Origin: Alphaproteobacteria bacterium
Lineage (GTDB): Bacteria > Pseudomonadota > Alphaproteobacteria > Rhodobacterales > Rhodobacteraceae
DNA: 64,000 nucleotides
Assembly (NCBI GenBank): GCA_030425145.1
Contig: JAUHVK010000021.1
Location: 1-64,000, forward strand
Reading direction: 5' to 3'
The position numbers were made by a program, and so were the translations under genes. Shown piece by piece: positions 35,593 through 44,518 of this stretch (its first letter is position 1; each line of letters begins with the position of its first letter). The notes beneath the pieces were generated by a model. That model did not search any database. It was not told the DNA's origin and was given only the letters and a program-made list of their open reading frames with translations.

Positions 35593-36720
35593 TCAAAGCC
35601 CCTCGTGGAACGCCTCGACCAGATGGCTCACCGCCGCGTGCATCTGGGCGTCCTGGTCTTTGCCAGCAGCTTTCGCTTCAGCGACAACAGCACGTTGCCG
35701 GCTGGTGGCATTGCCTTCCGCGACAATGTCGCGCGCATGTTCCAACTCGGGGACACAGCGCAGGATGCCGGCGTCCTCTTCGACCAATGAGATCAGCTCC
35801 TCGGTCAGTTCTGCCATCGGGACGATGATGCCCCGGCCAAAATCGATCAGCCCGTCGGTGACGCCGTAACGCTGCGCGCGCCAGCGGTTTTCGCGGATCA
35901 GGAACGGATCATACCGCCGCCAGCGCTGGTTGCGTACTCGCAACCGCCAGAGCATCCGCATCAGGCATTGGTTGATGGCTGCAAGGGTCAGCGTGTCCTC
36001 AAGCCGCGGTTGCACATCCATGATGCGCGTCTCCAGCGTCGGGAAGGCATGTGACGGGCGCAGGTCCCACCAGATTTTCGAACTGTCCTCGATCACCCCC
36101 AGATCGACCAGCACCTGCACCGAGCGTTCGTATTCCGACCAATTGTCAAAGGTCGGCGGCAAACCGGTGCGAGGGAGGTTGTCGAACACCGATATGCGGT
36201 AGGACGCCAGCCCGGTATCTTCGCCCTGCCAGAAGGGCGAGGATGTGGACATCGCCAGCAGATGCGGCAGGAAATACGCCATCTGCCCCATCAGATCGGC
36301 GCGCAGCGCATCGTCGTTCAGCCCAACATGCACATGCATCCCGCAGATCAGCATCCGGCGGACCACGCCGCCCAAGGCGTCCTGCAAATCATTATAGCGG
36401 TCCTTGTTGGTGTGGTGCTGGTTCTTCCAGTCCCCAAACGGGTGGCAGGACGCGGCTATCGGCGCAAGGTTGTAGGCTTTGGCGCATCGCGCCACGGTGC
36501 TGCGCAAACGCTTGAGGTCTTCGCGGGCTTCACTGATGTCGGCACAGACCTTGGTGCCAATCTCAATCTGGCATTGCAGGAATTCCGGGCTGACCTGTTT
36601 TTCAAGCTCGGCCGCGCACGCCTCCATCAAACCATCCGGGGCTTTCGCCAGGGCCATGCTGTCCAGATCGACCAGCAGGTATTCCTCTTCGATCCCGATG
36701 CTGAATGGCGGCTCCTGCAT
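35593..36720 (-). CDS. YbdK-type carboxylate-amine ligase (GCS2 family)
   Basis: A 375-aa glutamate-cysteine-ligase-like protein. The start [13 protein letters not shown] carries the metal-binding glutamates of the family, and [11 protein letters not shown] is the conserved histidine segment. YbdK-type enzymes have weak glutamate-cysteine ligase activity and an uncertain physiological substrate. The gene stands alone between the valine genes and a divergent lipase gene. Confidence 0.88.
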   Translation of the reverse strand: MQEPPFSIGIEEEYLLVDLDSMALAKAPDGLMEACAAELEKQVSPEFLQCQIEIGTKVCADISEAREDLKRLRSTVARCAKAYNLAPIAASCHPFGDWKNQHHTNKDRYNDLQDALGGVVRRMLICGMHVHVGLNDDALRADLMGQMAYFLPHLLAMSTSSPFWQGEDTGLASYRISVFDNLPRTGLPPTFDNWSEYERSVQVLVDLGVIEDSSKIWWDLRPSHAFPTLETRIMDVQPRLEDTLTLAAINQCLMRMLWRLRVRNQRWRRYDPFLIRENRWRAQRYGVTDGLIDFGRGIIVPMAELTEELISLVEEDAGILRCVPELEHARDIVAEGNATSRQRAVVAEAKAAGKDQDAQMHAAVSHLVEAFHEGL

Positions 36721-36888
36721 GGCGTGTCTCCCGGTTTGACGTGTTCAAGATGACCGCTCGATCCGCAAAAGGCAAAACCTGTTGCTGCGTCATTCTGATC
36801 TACCGAAAACCCTGTTGTTCAAAAAAGAGTCAGCATTTTCAGAAATCCGGGTAATCTCCTTGGCGTTATTGACGACAAGGATTTTGAA

Positions 36889-37566
36889 ATGCCAACCATT
36901 TCCGACTACGCCCTCATGTCCAGCGGCGCCTACGATGCCAATCCCTCAGTCCCACGCTGGACGGCCGCAACGCCTATGTACGAGCCGAATTCCGGTCTGC
37001 GCTCGGTGATCTACACTGACGGGTCGGTCTTCGTCGTGGCATTCCGGGGCACCGACAATGCGTCGGATCTGGTTGAGGATGCGCAACTGACCCTTGGCAT
37101 GAATACGGCCATGTATCCGATCGGTGAGGCGATTGCTGCTGGTGCGCAGAAGCACGGACCGGTTTACGTCACCGGCCATTCCCTAGGCGGCGCGGTGGCA
37201 CAGGTGGTCGGATCGCGTATGGGCTTGCCCTTTGTGACCTTCAACGCGCCCGGCGTGGCGATTTTTGCCTCGCGCAACATGTGGCAGGCCAATCCGCTTG
37301 CAGTCCAGACCCGCGCAGCTGGCGCTGTGGCCAGTGCCATCTTCAACCCGCGTCAGGCGCTGCGCGACATGCAATCGACCTTCAGCATTGCCAACGGCAA
37401 GAATTACCGGCTCAGCACAGATGTCGTCAGCAATACGGGGATCCATTATGGTGACGTCATTACTCTGCCTGCTGGAACGGCAAACCCGCTGACAGCCCAT
37501 GGCATTGCAACGATGATCGGGGTCCTTGGCAGCGTGTCGTCCGGAAATATCAGCTTTCCGGCCTGA
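36889..37566 (+). CDS. Class 3 lipase-like alpha/beta hydrolase
   Basis: A 225-aa protein with the nucleophile elbow GHSLGGAVAQ (serine at about residue 100) and the preceding VVAFRGTDNASDLVEDAQ oxyanion region of class 3 lipases. A later aspartate and histidine (GIHYGDVI region) could complete the triad. No signal peptide is visible, so a cytosolic or non-classically exported role is likely. AAGGA precedes the ATG. Confidence 0.85.
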   Translation: MPTISDYALMSSGAYDANPSVPRWTAATPMYEPNSGLRSVIYTDGSVFVVAFRGTDNASDLVEDAQLTLGMNTAMYPIGEAIAAGAQKHGPVYVTGHSLGGAVAQVVGSRMGLPFVTFNAPGVAIFASRNMWQANPLAVQTRAAGAVASAIFNPRQALRDMQSTFSIANGKNYRLSTDVVSNTGIHYGDVITLPAGTANPLTAHGIATMIGVLGSVSSGNISFPA

Positions 37567-37570
37567 AGGC

Positions 37571-38002
37571 TCAGGACGTCTTTCGTAGCGCCGCATCCAG
37601 CATTGCGTCGATGCGATCAAACCGAAGCCCTAGCGCTGACAGCGCGGCCTCTTCCGTCTCTTGCACGATGGCGATCACCCCTTGGCTGGCAGACCAGCCG
37701 TTCTTTGCCAGAGCAGCGGCTTTCAGAGAGATCGGCGTGTAGGCGAAGTAAACCATCAGGGTTTCTGCCTCGCGCATAGCGAGTTCGGCCCCTTTGGAGG
37801 CCTGCAACTCCATCACGCGGACGAAATCGCGCTCCATGTCGGTGATCCGGCTCAGGTCGATCAGATGCCGCTGACCAGACCGCGCGTCGGGATGGCGCGC
37901 ATAGTCGCCGAATGCTTTCAGGCTATCCTCGACCAGCATCAGACCGCTGTACCGGACATAGACAAGGTTTTCGTCAGGCAGGATGTGGAAACTGGCAGGC
38001 AT
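37571..38002 (-). CDS. Unknown protein, SpoIIAA/STAS-like, tandem paralogue A
   Basis: A 143-aa protein, MPASFHILPDENLVYVRYSG at the N-terminus, closely similar to the next gene. Shared segments include NLVYV-Y-G, a LRHL/RHLIDL strand and KNGW. The alternating strands and helices recall SpoIIAA-like folds found as short stand-alone proteins. It has no membrane segment and no known catalytic motif. The frame extends 21 codons upstream, but those residues are not shared with the paralogue. Confidence 0.75.
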   Translation of the reverse strand: MPASFHILPDENLVYVRYSGLMLVEDSLKAFGDYARHPDARSGQRHLIDLSRITDMERDFVRVMELQASKGAELAMREAETLMVYFAYTPISLKAAALAKNGWSASQGVIAIVQETEEAALSALGLRFDRIDAMLDAALRKTS

Positions 38003-38087
38003 GGGCACTCGATTAGGGCAGGGACGTGGACAGCCCGAACTTTGTCCTTGAAATCGCCCATACAATCAATGCCACAATGGCCGCATC

Positions 38088-38519
38088 TCAGACGCTTTGA
38101 GCATCTACCTTGTCCATCATGCCAGCAATGGTTTCATAGGGCAGCCCCAGCGCATGCAACGCGTGTTCCTCGTCTTCAAGGACAATAGCCACAACGCCAC
38201 TTTCCGGCGTCCAACCGTTCTTGCCCAAACTGGCCGCATGGAGCCCGATTGGCGTCGTCGCGTAATAGACCATGAAGGTTTCGATGCCATGCCCAGCCAT
38301 CGTTTCGACCTTCTTGGCCTGAAGCTCCATGAACTTGGCATAGTCGCGGTCGAGGTCCGTCAATTCCGTCAGATCGACCAGATGACGCAATCCCGGTCCG
38401 GCAAACGGGTGTTTAGAGAATTCGGTCAGTGCTGCCGCAGTTTCGCTCACCTTCATCGGTCCGGTGTACTTGACATAGACAAGGTTGTGCTCAGCAATGA
38501 TCTGGACGCTAACCGGCAC
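38088..38519 (-). CDS. Unknown protein, SpoIIAA/STAS-like, tandem paralogue B
   Basis: A 143-aa protein of the same length as the gene downstream and aligned along its whole length (for example EHNLVYVKYTGPMKV, LRHLVDLTELTDLDRD, LHAASLGKNGW). The pair is a tandem duplication on one transcript, separated by 85 bases. A strong terminator insulates it from mmsA. Function unknown; a regulatory STAS-like role is conjecture. Confidence 0.78.
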   Translation of the reverse strand: MPVSVQIIAEHNLVYVKYTGPMKVSETAAALTEFSKHPFAGPGLRHLVDLTELTDLDRDYAKFMELQAKKVETMAGHGIETFMVYYATTPIGLHAASLGKNGWTPESGVVAIVLEDEEHALHALGLPYETIAGMMDKVDAQSV

Positions 38520-38533
38520 TGGACCTCACATGA

Positions 38534-38561
38534 AAAAAGGGCGGAACGTGCCGCCCTTTTT
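38534..38561 (-). terminator. Rho-independent terminator of mmsA
   Basis: AAAAAGGGCGG-AACGTG-CCGCCCTTTTT: an 11-base-pair symmetrical stem with A and T tracts on both sides, between the mmsA stop codon and the start of paralogue B. Confidence 0.92.
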
Positions 38562-38581
38562 GCTTGCTTGGATCAAAAAAA

Positions 38582-40081
38582 TCAATCCATGGCCCTAAAG
38601 TTGAACTCGCCACCCTCTTTGATCCCCGACGGCCAGCGCGACGTGACTGTCTTGGTGCGGGTGTAGAACTTGAAGGCGTCCGGGCCGTGCTGGTTCAGAT
38701 CGCCGAAGACCGATTTCTTCCAGCCGCCGAACGTGTGGTAGGCCAGCGGCACCGGGATCGGAACGTTGATGCCCACCATGCCGATATTGATCCGGTTGGC
38801 AAAGTCGCGCGCCGCATCACCATCGCGGGTGAAGATCGCGGTACCGTTGCCATATTCGTGGTCAATCGCGAGCTGGATGGCTTCCTCGTAAGAGCCCGCG
38901 CGCACAGTCGACAGAACCGGGCCGAAGATCTCTTTCTTGTAGATGTCCATGTCCGGTGTGACGCGGTCAAAAAGATGTGGACCAACAAAGAACCCGTCTT
39001 CATAGCCTTGAAGGCTGAAGTCACGGCCATCGACCACAAGCTCGGCACCCTGATCGACACCCGACTGGATCAGACCAAGGATGTTCTGCTTGGCGGCTGC
39101 GGTCACGACCGGGCCGTAATCCACGTCATTGCCGGCGGTGTAAGGTCCGACCTTCAGCTTCTCGATGCGAGGCACCAGCTTTTCGATCAGGCGGTCGGCA
39201 GTTTCATCACCCACCGGAACAGCAACCGAGATCGCCATGCAGCGTTCACCAGCGGCACCGTAGCCCGCACCGATCAGCGCGTCGGCAGCCTGATCCATGT
39301 CGGCGTCCGGCATGATGATCATGTGGTTCTTGGCACCACCGAAACACTGCACGCGCTTGCCGTTGGCACAGCCTGTTCCGTAAATGTATTCCGCAATCGG
39401 GGTCGAGCCGACAAAGCCGATGCTCTGGACCACCGGATGATGCAGCAGCGCGTCCACGGCTTCCTTATCGCCGTTCACGACCTGCAGGACACCCTTCGGC
39501 AATCCGGCTTCTTCCATAAGTTCCGCCAGCATCAGCGGCACCGACGGATCACGCTCGGACGGCTTGAGGATGAACGAGTTGCCGCAGGCGAGGGCCGGGG
39601 CAAACATCCACATCGGGATCATGGCTGGGAAGTTGAACGGGGTGATGCCCGCTGTCACGCCCAGCGGCTGCTTCATCGAATACATGTCGATGCCCGGACC
39701 GGCGCTGTCGGTGTATTCACCCTTGAGCAGTTCCGGCGCGCCGATGCAGTACTCAACCACTTCCAGACCGCGCTGTACGTCGCCCTTGGCGTCGGGGAGC
39801 GTCTTGCCGTGCTCGCTGCTCAGCGCCTCGGCCAGCTTGTCCATGTCGCGGTTCAGCAGGCCGACAAAAGCCATCATCACGCGTGCGCGACGCTGCGGGT
39901 TGGTGGCCGCCCATGCGGGCTGGGCCTTGGCCGCGATTTCGACCGCCTTGGCAACCTCGTCGGTCGAGGCCAGCGGGACCTTCGCCTGCACTTCGCCTGT
40001 TGCGGGGTTATAGACGTCTGCGAAACGTCCGGACGTGCCTTTGACGTGTTCGCCGCCGATGTAATGGGTCAACTCTTGCAT
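38582..40081 (-). CDS. mmsA: Methylmalonate-semialdehyde dehydrogenase (CoA-acylating)
   Basis: A 499-aa aldehyde dehydrogenase of the MmsA branch. The catalytic cysteine is in GERCMAISVAV and GGAKNHMIIMPDAD is typical of MmsA. It converts methylmalonate semialdehyde with CoA and NAD to propionyl-CoA, finishing valine breakdown started by the genes 2-6 kb to the left. The start at 40081 follows GAGGAGG; the frame's 18 upstream codons overlap the promoter. A divergent LysR gene probably controls it. Confidence 0.95.
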   Translation of the reverse strand: MQELTHYIGGEHVKGTSGRFADVYNPATGEVQAKVPLASTDEVAKAVEIAAKAQPAWAATNPQRRARVMMAFVGLLNRDMDKLAEALSSEHGKTLPDAKGDVQRGLEVVEYCIGAPELLKGEYTDSAGPGIDMYSMKQPLGVTAGITPFNFPAMIPMWMFAPALACGNSFILKPSERDPSVPLMLAELMEEAGLPKGVLQVVNGDKEAVDALLHHPVVQSIGFVGSTPIAEYIYGTGCANGKRVQCFGGAKNHMIIMPDADMDQAADALIGAGYGAAGERCMAISVAVPVGDETADRLIEKLVPRIEKLKVGPYTAGNDVDYGPVVTAAAKQNILGLIQSGVDQGAELVVDGRDFSLQGYEDGFFVGPHLFDRVTPDMDIYKKEIFGPVLSTVRAGSYEEAIQLAIDHEYGNGTAIFTRDGDAARDFANRINIGMVGINVPIPVPLAYHTFGGWKKSVFGDLNQHGPDAFKFYTRTKTVTSRWPSGIKEGGEFNFRAMD

Positions 40082-40116
40082 GGAATCCTCCTCGTCTGGT
40101 TGGCGACATCTTAGTC

Positions 40117-40172
40117 TTGCAAAAATGCCGATCAAAGAGGCAATATCCCAAATGGGTTTTGCAAAAATGCAA
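40117..40172. promoter_or_regulatory. Paired TTGCAAAAATGC boxes in the mmsA/LysR divergent promoter
   Basis: TTGCAAAAATGC occurs at 40117-40128 and again at 40159-40170, exactly 42 bases (four helical turns) apart. The second copy extends to the inverted repeat TTGCA-AAAA-TGCAA. This layout fits a LysR-type tetramer binding two boxes between divergent genes. Confidence 0.65.
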
Positions 40173-40182
40173 AGGTTTGGAT

Positions 40183-41085
40183 GTGCAAAGCTGGGATGAC
40201 CTGCGTATTTTCCTGTCCGTCGCGCGTCATGACACTCTGTCCGGCGCGGGCAGGGCGCTGCGCATGGATCCGGCGACCGTGGGTCGCCGGGTGGCTCGGT
40301 TGGAAGAATCGCTGGGTCAGGCGCTGTTTATCAAGGCACCGCAGGGCTACACGCTGACCGAAGCGGGCACACGGCTGACCGAACACGCAGAGCGCGCCGA
40401 ACAGGCAATGCAGGGCGCGCAATCCGTTCTGACTGGCGAAGCGGGAACCCTGACCGGACAGATCCGGATAGGCGCACCGGATGGCTGCGCGAATTTCGTT
40501 CTGCCGCGTGTGTTTGCCGATCTGTCCAAAGCGAACCCGGATCTTGACCTTCAAATCGTCGCCTTGCCGCGCGTGGTGAACCTGTCTCGGCGCGAGGCGG
40601 ATATGGCGATCACCGTCAGCCCACCCACCGCGTCGCGCCTATCTTATCAGCGCATCACCGACTACAAGCTGCATCTTGCTGCCAGCGAAACCTACCTGTC
40701 CTCACGCCCGCCGCTCACCACCGTCGCGGATCTGCGGGACCACCGGATCGTCGGCTACATCCCCGATATGATCTTCGACAAGGAATTGGACTATCTCAGC
40801 GACCTCGGTCTCGACCGCGTTGCGCTGGCGTCGAACTCAGCGTCGGTTCAAGTGCAACTGCTGCGCCAGCATGGCGGGATCGGCATCGCACATGATTTTG
40901 CGCTGCCCTTCGCCCCCGGCGTTCAGCGCGTATTGACGCAGGATTTGTCCTTCACGCGCAGTTTTTATCTGGTGCGCCACGCCGAAGATCGCCGCCTTGA
41001 CCGCATCACCCGTTTCGCTACCGCGCTGGCCAATGGTGTGCGCAATGAAGTCGCGCGACTGGAGACACTACTTTCAGGTACTTGA
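40183..41085 (+). CDS. LysR-family transcriptional regulator, divergent from mmsA
   Basis: A 300-aa regulator. The winged helix-turn-helix is at residues of about 4-62 (LRIFLSVARHDTLSGAGRAL, then VGRRVARLEESLGQALF), followed by a substrate-binding-like effector domain. The chosen start is the GTG at 40183; a longer TTG-started frame would run through the operator boxes. It probably regulates mmsA. Confidence 0.87.
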   Translation: MQSWDDLRIFLSVARHDTLSGAGRALRMDPATVGRRVARLEESLGQALFIKAPQGYTLTEAGTRLTEHAERAEQAMQGAQSVLTGEAGTLTGQIRIGAPDGCANFVLPRVFADLSKANPDLDLQIVALPRVVNLSRREADMAITVSPPTASRLSYQRITDYKLHLAASETYLSSRPPLTTVADLRDHRIVGYIPDMIFDKELDYLSDLGLDRVALASNSASVQVQLLRQHGGIGIAHDFALPFAPGVQRVLTQDLSFTRSFYLVRHAEDRRLDRITRFATALANGVRNEVARLETLLSGT

Positions 41086-41139
41086 CAGAACACGGGCCTG
41101 CGAGGACGCTGAAAGGGCACAGGGACCGGAGGACAGACC

Positions 41140-41574
41140 ATGCAAGTTCATCAGATTCTCAAAAGCAAAGCCACCGATGCTGTTGTCACCGTAAGTTCCG
41201 GTACCACGATTTCGGATGTGGCAAAGATCCTCGCGGAAAAACGCATCGGGACCGTGGTTGTGTCGAATGATGGCAAGAAGGCTCTGGGCATCCTGTCCGA
41301 GCGCGACATCGTGCGCGAGCTGGCCAATCGCGGTGCAGGCTGCCTTTCGGATACGGTTGATACCTACATGACGTCGAAACTGGTGACATGCGGTCGCAAC
41401 GATGACGCCGACCATGTTCTCAGCCAAATGACCGAAGGCCGTTTCCGCCACATGCCCGTGGTCGAAGACGGCGATCTCGTGGGCCTCATCACAATTGGCG
41501 ACGTGGTCAAGGCCCGGTTGACCGAACTGGCGATGGAGCGGAACGCTCTGGAAGGGATGATTATGGGGCACTAA
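41140..41574 (+). CDS. Stand-alone CBS-domain-pair protein
   Basis: A 144-aa protein made of two CBS motifs (about residues 8-65 and 73-130; the second contains GRFRHMPVVEDGDLVGLITIGD). Such proteins bind adenine nucleotides or similar ligands and modulate partners. GGAGG precedes the ATG. No partner domain is present, so the target is unknown. Confidence 0.9.
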   Translation: MQVHQILKSKATDAVVTVSSGTTISDVAKILAEKRIGTVVVSNDGKKALGILSERDIVRELANRGAGCLSDTVDTYMTSKLVTCGRNDDADHVLSQMTEGRFRHMPVVEDGDLVGLITIGDVVKARLTELAMERNALEGMIMGH

Positions 41575-41654
41575 GCGCCGGTCGGACTTCGACTTGCACT
41601 CCGGTCCGCTTTGATGCCAGACATGCGCAACTGACGACTTACCGGAGACTGCCC

Positions 41655-42155
41655 ATGCGCATCGGTCTTTACCCCGGGACATTCGACCCGATCACCATGG
41701 GCCATATCGACATCATCCGTCGGGCTTCAGTGTTTCTCGATCGGCTTGTGATTGGTGTTGCGATCAACCGGGACAAAGGGCCGTTGTTCAATCTCGACGA
41801 ACGCGTGGCGATGATCGAAGCCGAATGCGTTTCCCTGTCCGAACAGACCGGGATCGAGATCGTTGTTCATCCGTTCGAAAACCTGCTGATCGACTGCGCC
41901 CGCGATGTGGATGCGACGATCATTGTACGTGGCCTGCGAGCGGTGGCGGATTTCGAATATGAATTCCAAATGGTCGGGATGAACCGGGCTCTGGATGACA
42001 AGGTCGAAACCGTCTTCCTCATGGCCGAGGCACGGCACCAGGCGATTGCCTCCAAGCTGGTCAAGGAGATCGCCCGTCTGGGGGGTGACGTGTCGAAATT
42101 CGTCACAGCGCCGGTGCGCCAGTCCCTGTACGAGAAATTCGGTCGAGAAGAATGA
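41655..42155 (+). CDS. coaD: Phosphopantetheine adenylyltransferase
   Basis: A 166-aa nucleotidyltransferase. GLYPGTFDPITMGH contains the T/H-x-G-H ATP-binding motif, and IVRGLRAVADFEYEFQM is diagnostic of CoaD. It makes dephospho-CoA from phosphopantetheine and ATP in coenzyme A synthesis. GCACTAAGCG and a short spacer separate it from the CBS gene. Confidence 0.97.
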   Translation: MRIGLYPGTFDPITMGHIDIIRRASVFLDRLVIGVAINRDKGPLFNLDERVAMIEAECVSLSEQTGIEIVVHPFENLLIDCARDVDATIIVRGLRAVADFEYEFQMVGMNRALDDKVETVFLMAEARHQAIASKLVKEIARLGGDVSKFVTAPVRQSLYEKFGREE

Positions 42156-42160
42156 CAAAA

Positions 42161-42180
42161 GCCGCGCTGTAAGGCGCGGC
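42161..42180 (+). terminator. Hairpin after coaD
   Basis: GCCGCGC-TGTAAG-GCGCGGC, a 7-base-pair GC stem 5 bases after the coaD stop codon. An A run lies before it but no T tract follows, so its strength is doubtful. It also lies downstream of the convergent DUF1127 gene. Confidence 0.55.
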
Positions 42181-42209
42181 CGTGTCACTATTCAGCGTGA
42201 TGCCGGGGT

Positions 42210-42374
42210 TCAGCGACCGTAAACGGCCTGAGCTGCGATTTTTTCCGCATCTTCCTGATAGATGTTCAGGTCCAGCGCCACATCAAGCGGCATTGCCCGG
42301 ATTTCCCGAACGGTGCGGTTATACGCGGCCCGTTTTTGAAGACGGTCACGCAGGGAAGACATGAAATGGGCCAT
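42210..42374 (-). CDS. DUF1127-type small protein (YjiS-like)
   Basis: A 54-aa basic protein beginning MAHFMSSLRDRLQKRAAYNR, with the arginine-rich helix and IRAMPLDVALDLNIY pattern of DUF1127 proteins. Relatives in alphaproteobacteria influence small-RNA and phosphate or carbon regulation. AGGAAAGGA precedes the ATG. The frame extends upstream, but without ribosome binding site or similarity. Confidence 0.8.
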   Translation of the reverse strand: MAHFMSSLRDRLQKRAAYNRTVREIRAMPLDVALDLNIYQEDAEKIAAQAVYGR

Positions 42375-42521
42375 GATACGTCCTTTCCTTGCTCTATGGT
42401 CCTGTGCTGGCAGTTTGTTTGCGCTACCAGCTACAGGAGTGAAAATAGGAATGCTGCAGCGCAGAACAATAGACAGTGGTGAAAGCCCGCCTTGCGTCCA
42501 GTGCAAGGGTCGCAAACGAAA

Positions 42522-42547
42522 AAGGCCGGGCGAATTCGCCCGGCCTT
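42522..42547. terminator. Palindromic terminator downstream of gap1
   Basis: A perfect 26-base palindrome (half AAGGCCGGGCGAA) lies 30 bases after the gap1 stop codon, with A bases on one flank. It is the likely terminator of the gap1 transcript. Confidence 0.75.
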
Positions 42548-42577
42548 GTCACTTTACCAATTGGTAAAAAGCCAAAA

Positions 42578-43579
42578 TTAGATCAGCTTGCCCATTGCGA
42601 CAGCCGTATCAGCCATGCGGTTCGAGAAACCCCATTCGTTGTCGTACCAGCTCAAGATACGCACCATGTTGCCGTCCATCACCTTGGTCTGGTCAGTATG
42701 GAAGATCGACGAATGCGGGTCGTGGTTGAAATCCGACGACACCAGTTTCTTGTCAGTATAGCCAAGGATGCCTTTGAGCGGGCCGTCGGCGGCGGCGCGG
42801 ACCGCGTCGTTGATTTCCTCGACCGAAGTGTCGCGCGAGGCGGTGAAGGTCAGGTCGACCACAGATACGTTCGGCGTCGGAACGCGGATCGCCACACCGT
42901 CAAGTTTGCCATTGAGCTCCGGCAGCACCAGGCCCACTGCCTTTGCGGCACCAGTCGAGGTTGGGATCATGCTCAACGCCGCAGCACGCGCGCGATAGAG
43001 ATCCTTGTGAAGCGTATCCAGTGTCGGCTGGTCGCCGGTATAGGAGTGGATCGTCGTCATAAAGCCACGCTCGATCCCGATGGAATTGTTCAGCACATGG
43101 GCAACCGGCGCGAGGCAGTTGGTCGTGCAGGAGGCGTTCGACACAACAATGTCGTCTGCTGTCAGGCTGTCATGGTTGACGCCGTAGACGATGGTCTTGT
43201 CAGCATCCTTGCCGGGGGCCGAGATCAGCACACGGCTGGACCCGTTGTCGAGATGCGCCTGGCACGCTTCTTTGCTGTTAAAGATGCCCGTGCATTCCAG
43301 AACCACGTCCACATCAGACCAGGGCAGGTCGGCGGGGTTGCGGATCGCGGTTACTTTGATGGGGCCACGGCCCACGTCGATGAAATCTTCACCGGTTTGC
43401 ACTTCGACCGGAAAACGACCGTGCACGCTGTCAAATTGCAGCAAATGCGCGTTGGTTTCGACCGGGCCCAGATCATTGATCGCGATGACCTCGATATCGG
43501 TACGACCGGACTCGATGATCGCGCGCAGGATGTTGCGGCCGATGCGGCCAAATCCGTTGATGGCGACTTTGGTGCTCAT
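42578..43579 (-). CDS. gap: Glyceraldehyde-3-phosphate dehydrogenase, copy 1
   Basis: A 333-aa type [16 protein letters not shown] binds NAD and [10 protein letters not shown] carries the catalytic cysteine. It acts in glycolysis and gluconeogenesis, linking the glyceraldehyde 3-phosphate from the De Ley-Doudoroff route to lower glycolysis. A GTTACCGCTAAC palindrome 45 bases upstream may be an operator. A second copy lies at 46296-47300. Confidence 0.97.
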   Translation of the reverse strand: MSTKVAINGFGRIGRNILRAIIESGRTDIEVIAINDLGPVETNAHLLQFDSVHGRFPVEVQTGEDFIDVGRGPIKVTAIRNPADLPWSDVDVVLECTGIFNSKEACQAHLDNGSSRVLISAPGKDADKTIVYGVNHDSLTADDIVVSNASCTTNCLAPVAHVLNNSIGIERGFMTTIHSYTGDQPTLDTLHKDLYRARAAALSMIPTSTGAAKAVGLVLPELNGKLDGVAIRVPTPNVSVVDLTFTASRDTSVEEINDAVRAAADGPLKGILGYTDKKLVSSDFNHDPHSSIFHTDQTKVMDGNMVRILSWYDNEWGFSNRMADTAVAMGKLI

Positions 43580-43623
43580 TGGGATGCCCTCACTGGTTCG
43601 GAAAGAAGGTTCTGCCGGGTTCC

Positions 43624-43635
43624 GTTACCGCTAAC
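43624..43635. promoter_or_regulatory. GTTACCGCTAAC palindrome before gap1
   Basis: A 12-base site, one base away from the perfect palindrome GTTAGCGCTAAC, 45 bases before the gap1 start. Related half-sites (GTTAGCGC and GCGCTAAC) occur before gap2 at 47387-47428. LacI-family regulators of central carbon metabolism in Rhodobacteraceae (CceR type) are recalled to use a motif of this kind; this assignment is uncertain. Confidence 0.45.
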
Positions 43636-43769
43636 AAACAGAAGAGCGCGAAGCTGTCAAGCGATGCTCCAAGCCGAGCGCTTCACAAAACCCGGATCGG
43701 GAAGGGCGAAACCGCCTGCAACCAGAGGTTTCTCTTTTTGACAGAAGCTGCGCCGAAAGCGTATCCTGG

Positions 43770-43784
43770 TGTCATTGAATGACA
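43770..43784. promoter_or_regulatory. TGTCATT-G-AATGACA dyad before the RIP-like gene
   Basis: A perfect 7-base inverted repeat with a one-base spacer, 82 bases before the start at 43866, in a 286-base gap between gap1 and that gene. A second small dyad, ATTGCG-CCG-CGCAAT, lies at 43836-43850. The first is a candidate operator. Confidence 0.4.
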
Positions 43785-43865
43785 GACTTTCTTGCGGCGG
43801 ATTGGTTCCCAGATTTTTGATATACCGGCTGCCAAATTGCGCCGCGCAATATTCTTGGATCGGCC

Positions 43866-44504
43866 ATGGCTCAGAGTTTTGATATTCTCGGTGGGCAATA
43901 TCTCGACATGATCGAGACATTGCGCAAAACCTTCACCCGTCGCACACCGCCGCTGCTAGAGGTCACGTTGAGCGGAACAGTGAAAGACAAAACCAGATCG
44001 GTGACGATCGGGATTGAAACCTCTTCGCCCTATTACGTGAAGGTCATCAACGGCCATAGGCTGTCGGCGGTTGAGGAAAGCTATGCAAACAAGCCGATGC
44101 CGCATCCGTTCAACCTGACCCATATCCACGGGGCACTGGGAATCAGCGGACCACAGCGCAACGAAGCCGACAAGAAAGCGTTTGTGGCGCTGATCTTCAT
44201 CACCTCAGAGGCAGCGCGGTTCGAACCCTTTGCCCGGCACATCAACACATTGATCAAGGATGGGGACGGGGCAAGCGTTCTCGATTACGAAAGCGCCCGT
44301 TACTACATGAACAATTGGAAAAGCCTGTACGATCTGACCTATGGCGAAGGCGCGCGTTATTTCAAACCGTTAACCGAAGCCAACATGCACAACTGGAATT
44401 ACTACCACCAGATCGTGGTGCGGAAGGGCGATGGCAATATGAAGCTGCCATTCTCTGCCACGCAGGCAAGCCTGAGGCCGAAGGCGTTGAGAGATTTGAT
44501 CTAG
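43866..44504 (+). CDS. Ribosome-inactivating-protein (rRNA N-glycosidase)-like protein
   Basis: A 212-aa protein with no signal peptide. Residues 105-119 (AFVALIFITSEAARF) match the active-site helix of ricin/trichosanthin/Shiga-type N-glycosidases, in which the Glu and Arg of SEAAR are catalytic; here they are Glu115 and Arg118. Trp151 in MNNWKSL lies 36 residues later, close to the 34-residue spacing of ricin Glu177 and Trp211. An earlier VTIGIETSSPYYVKVINGH resembles the strand leading to the first active-site tyrosine (Tyr56 or 57). The middle region is shorter than in plant toxins (212 versus about 250 residues) and the second tyrosine is not obvious. No immunity gene is recognisable beside it. 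The ribosome binding site is weak. Confidence 0.7.
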   Translation: MAQSFDILGGQYLDMIETLRKTFTRRTPPLLEVTLSGTVKDKTRSVTIGIETSSPYYVKVINGHRLSAVEESYANKPMPHPFNLTHIHGALGISGPQRNEADKKAFVALIFITSEAARFEPFARHINTLIKDGDGASVLDYESARYYMNNWKSLYDLTYGEGARYFKPLTEANMHNWNYYHQIVVRKGDGNMKLPFSATQASLRPKALRDLI

Positions 44505-44518
44505 CTGCTCAGTCGCCT

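Noticed and set aside
40117-40182. Upstream TTG start for the LysR regulator adding 22 residues
   Set aside because: The extra part runs through the paired operator boxes and lacks a ribosome binding site, and LysR proteins typically start just before the helix-turn-helix.
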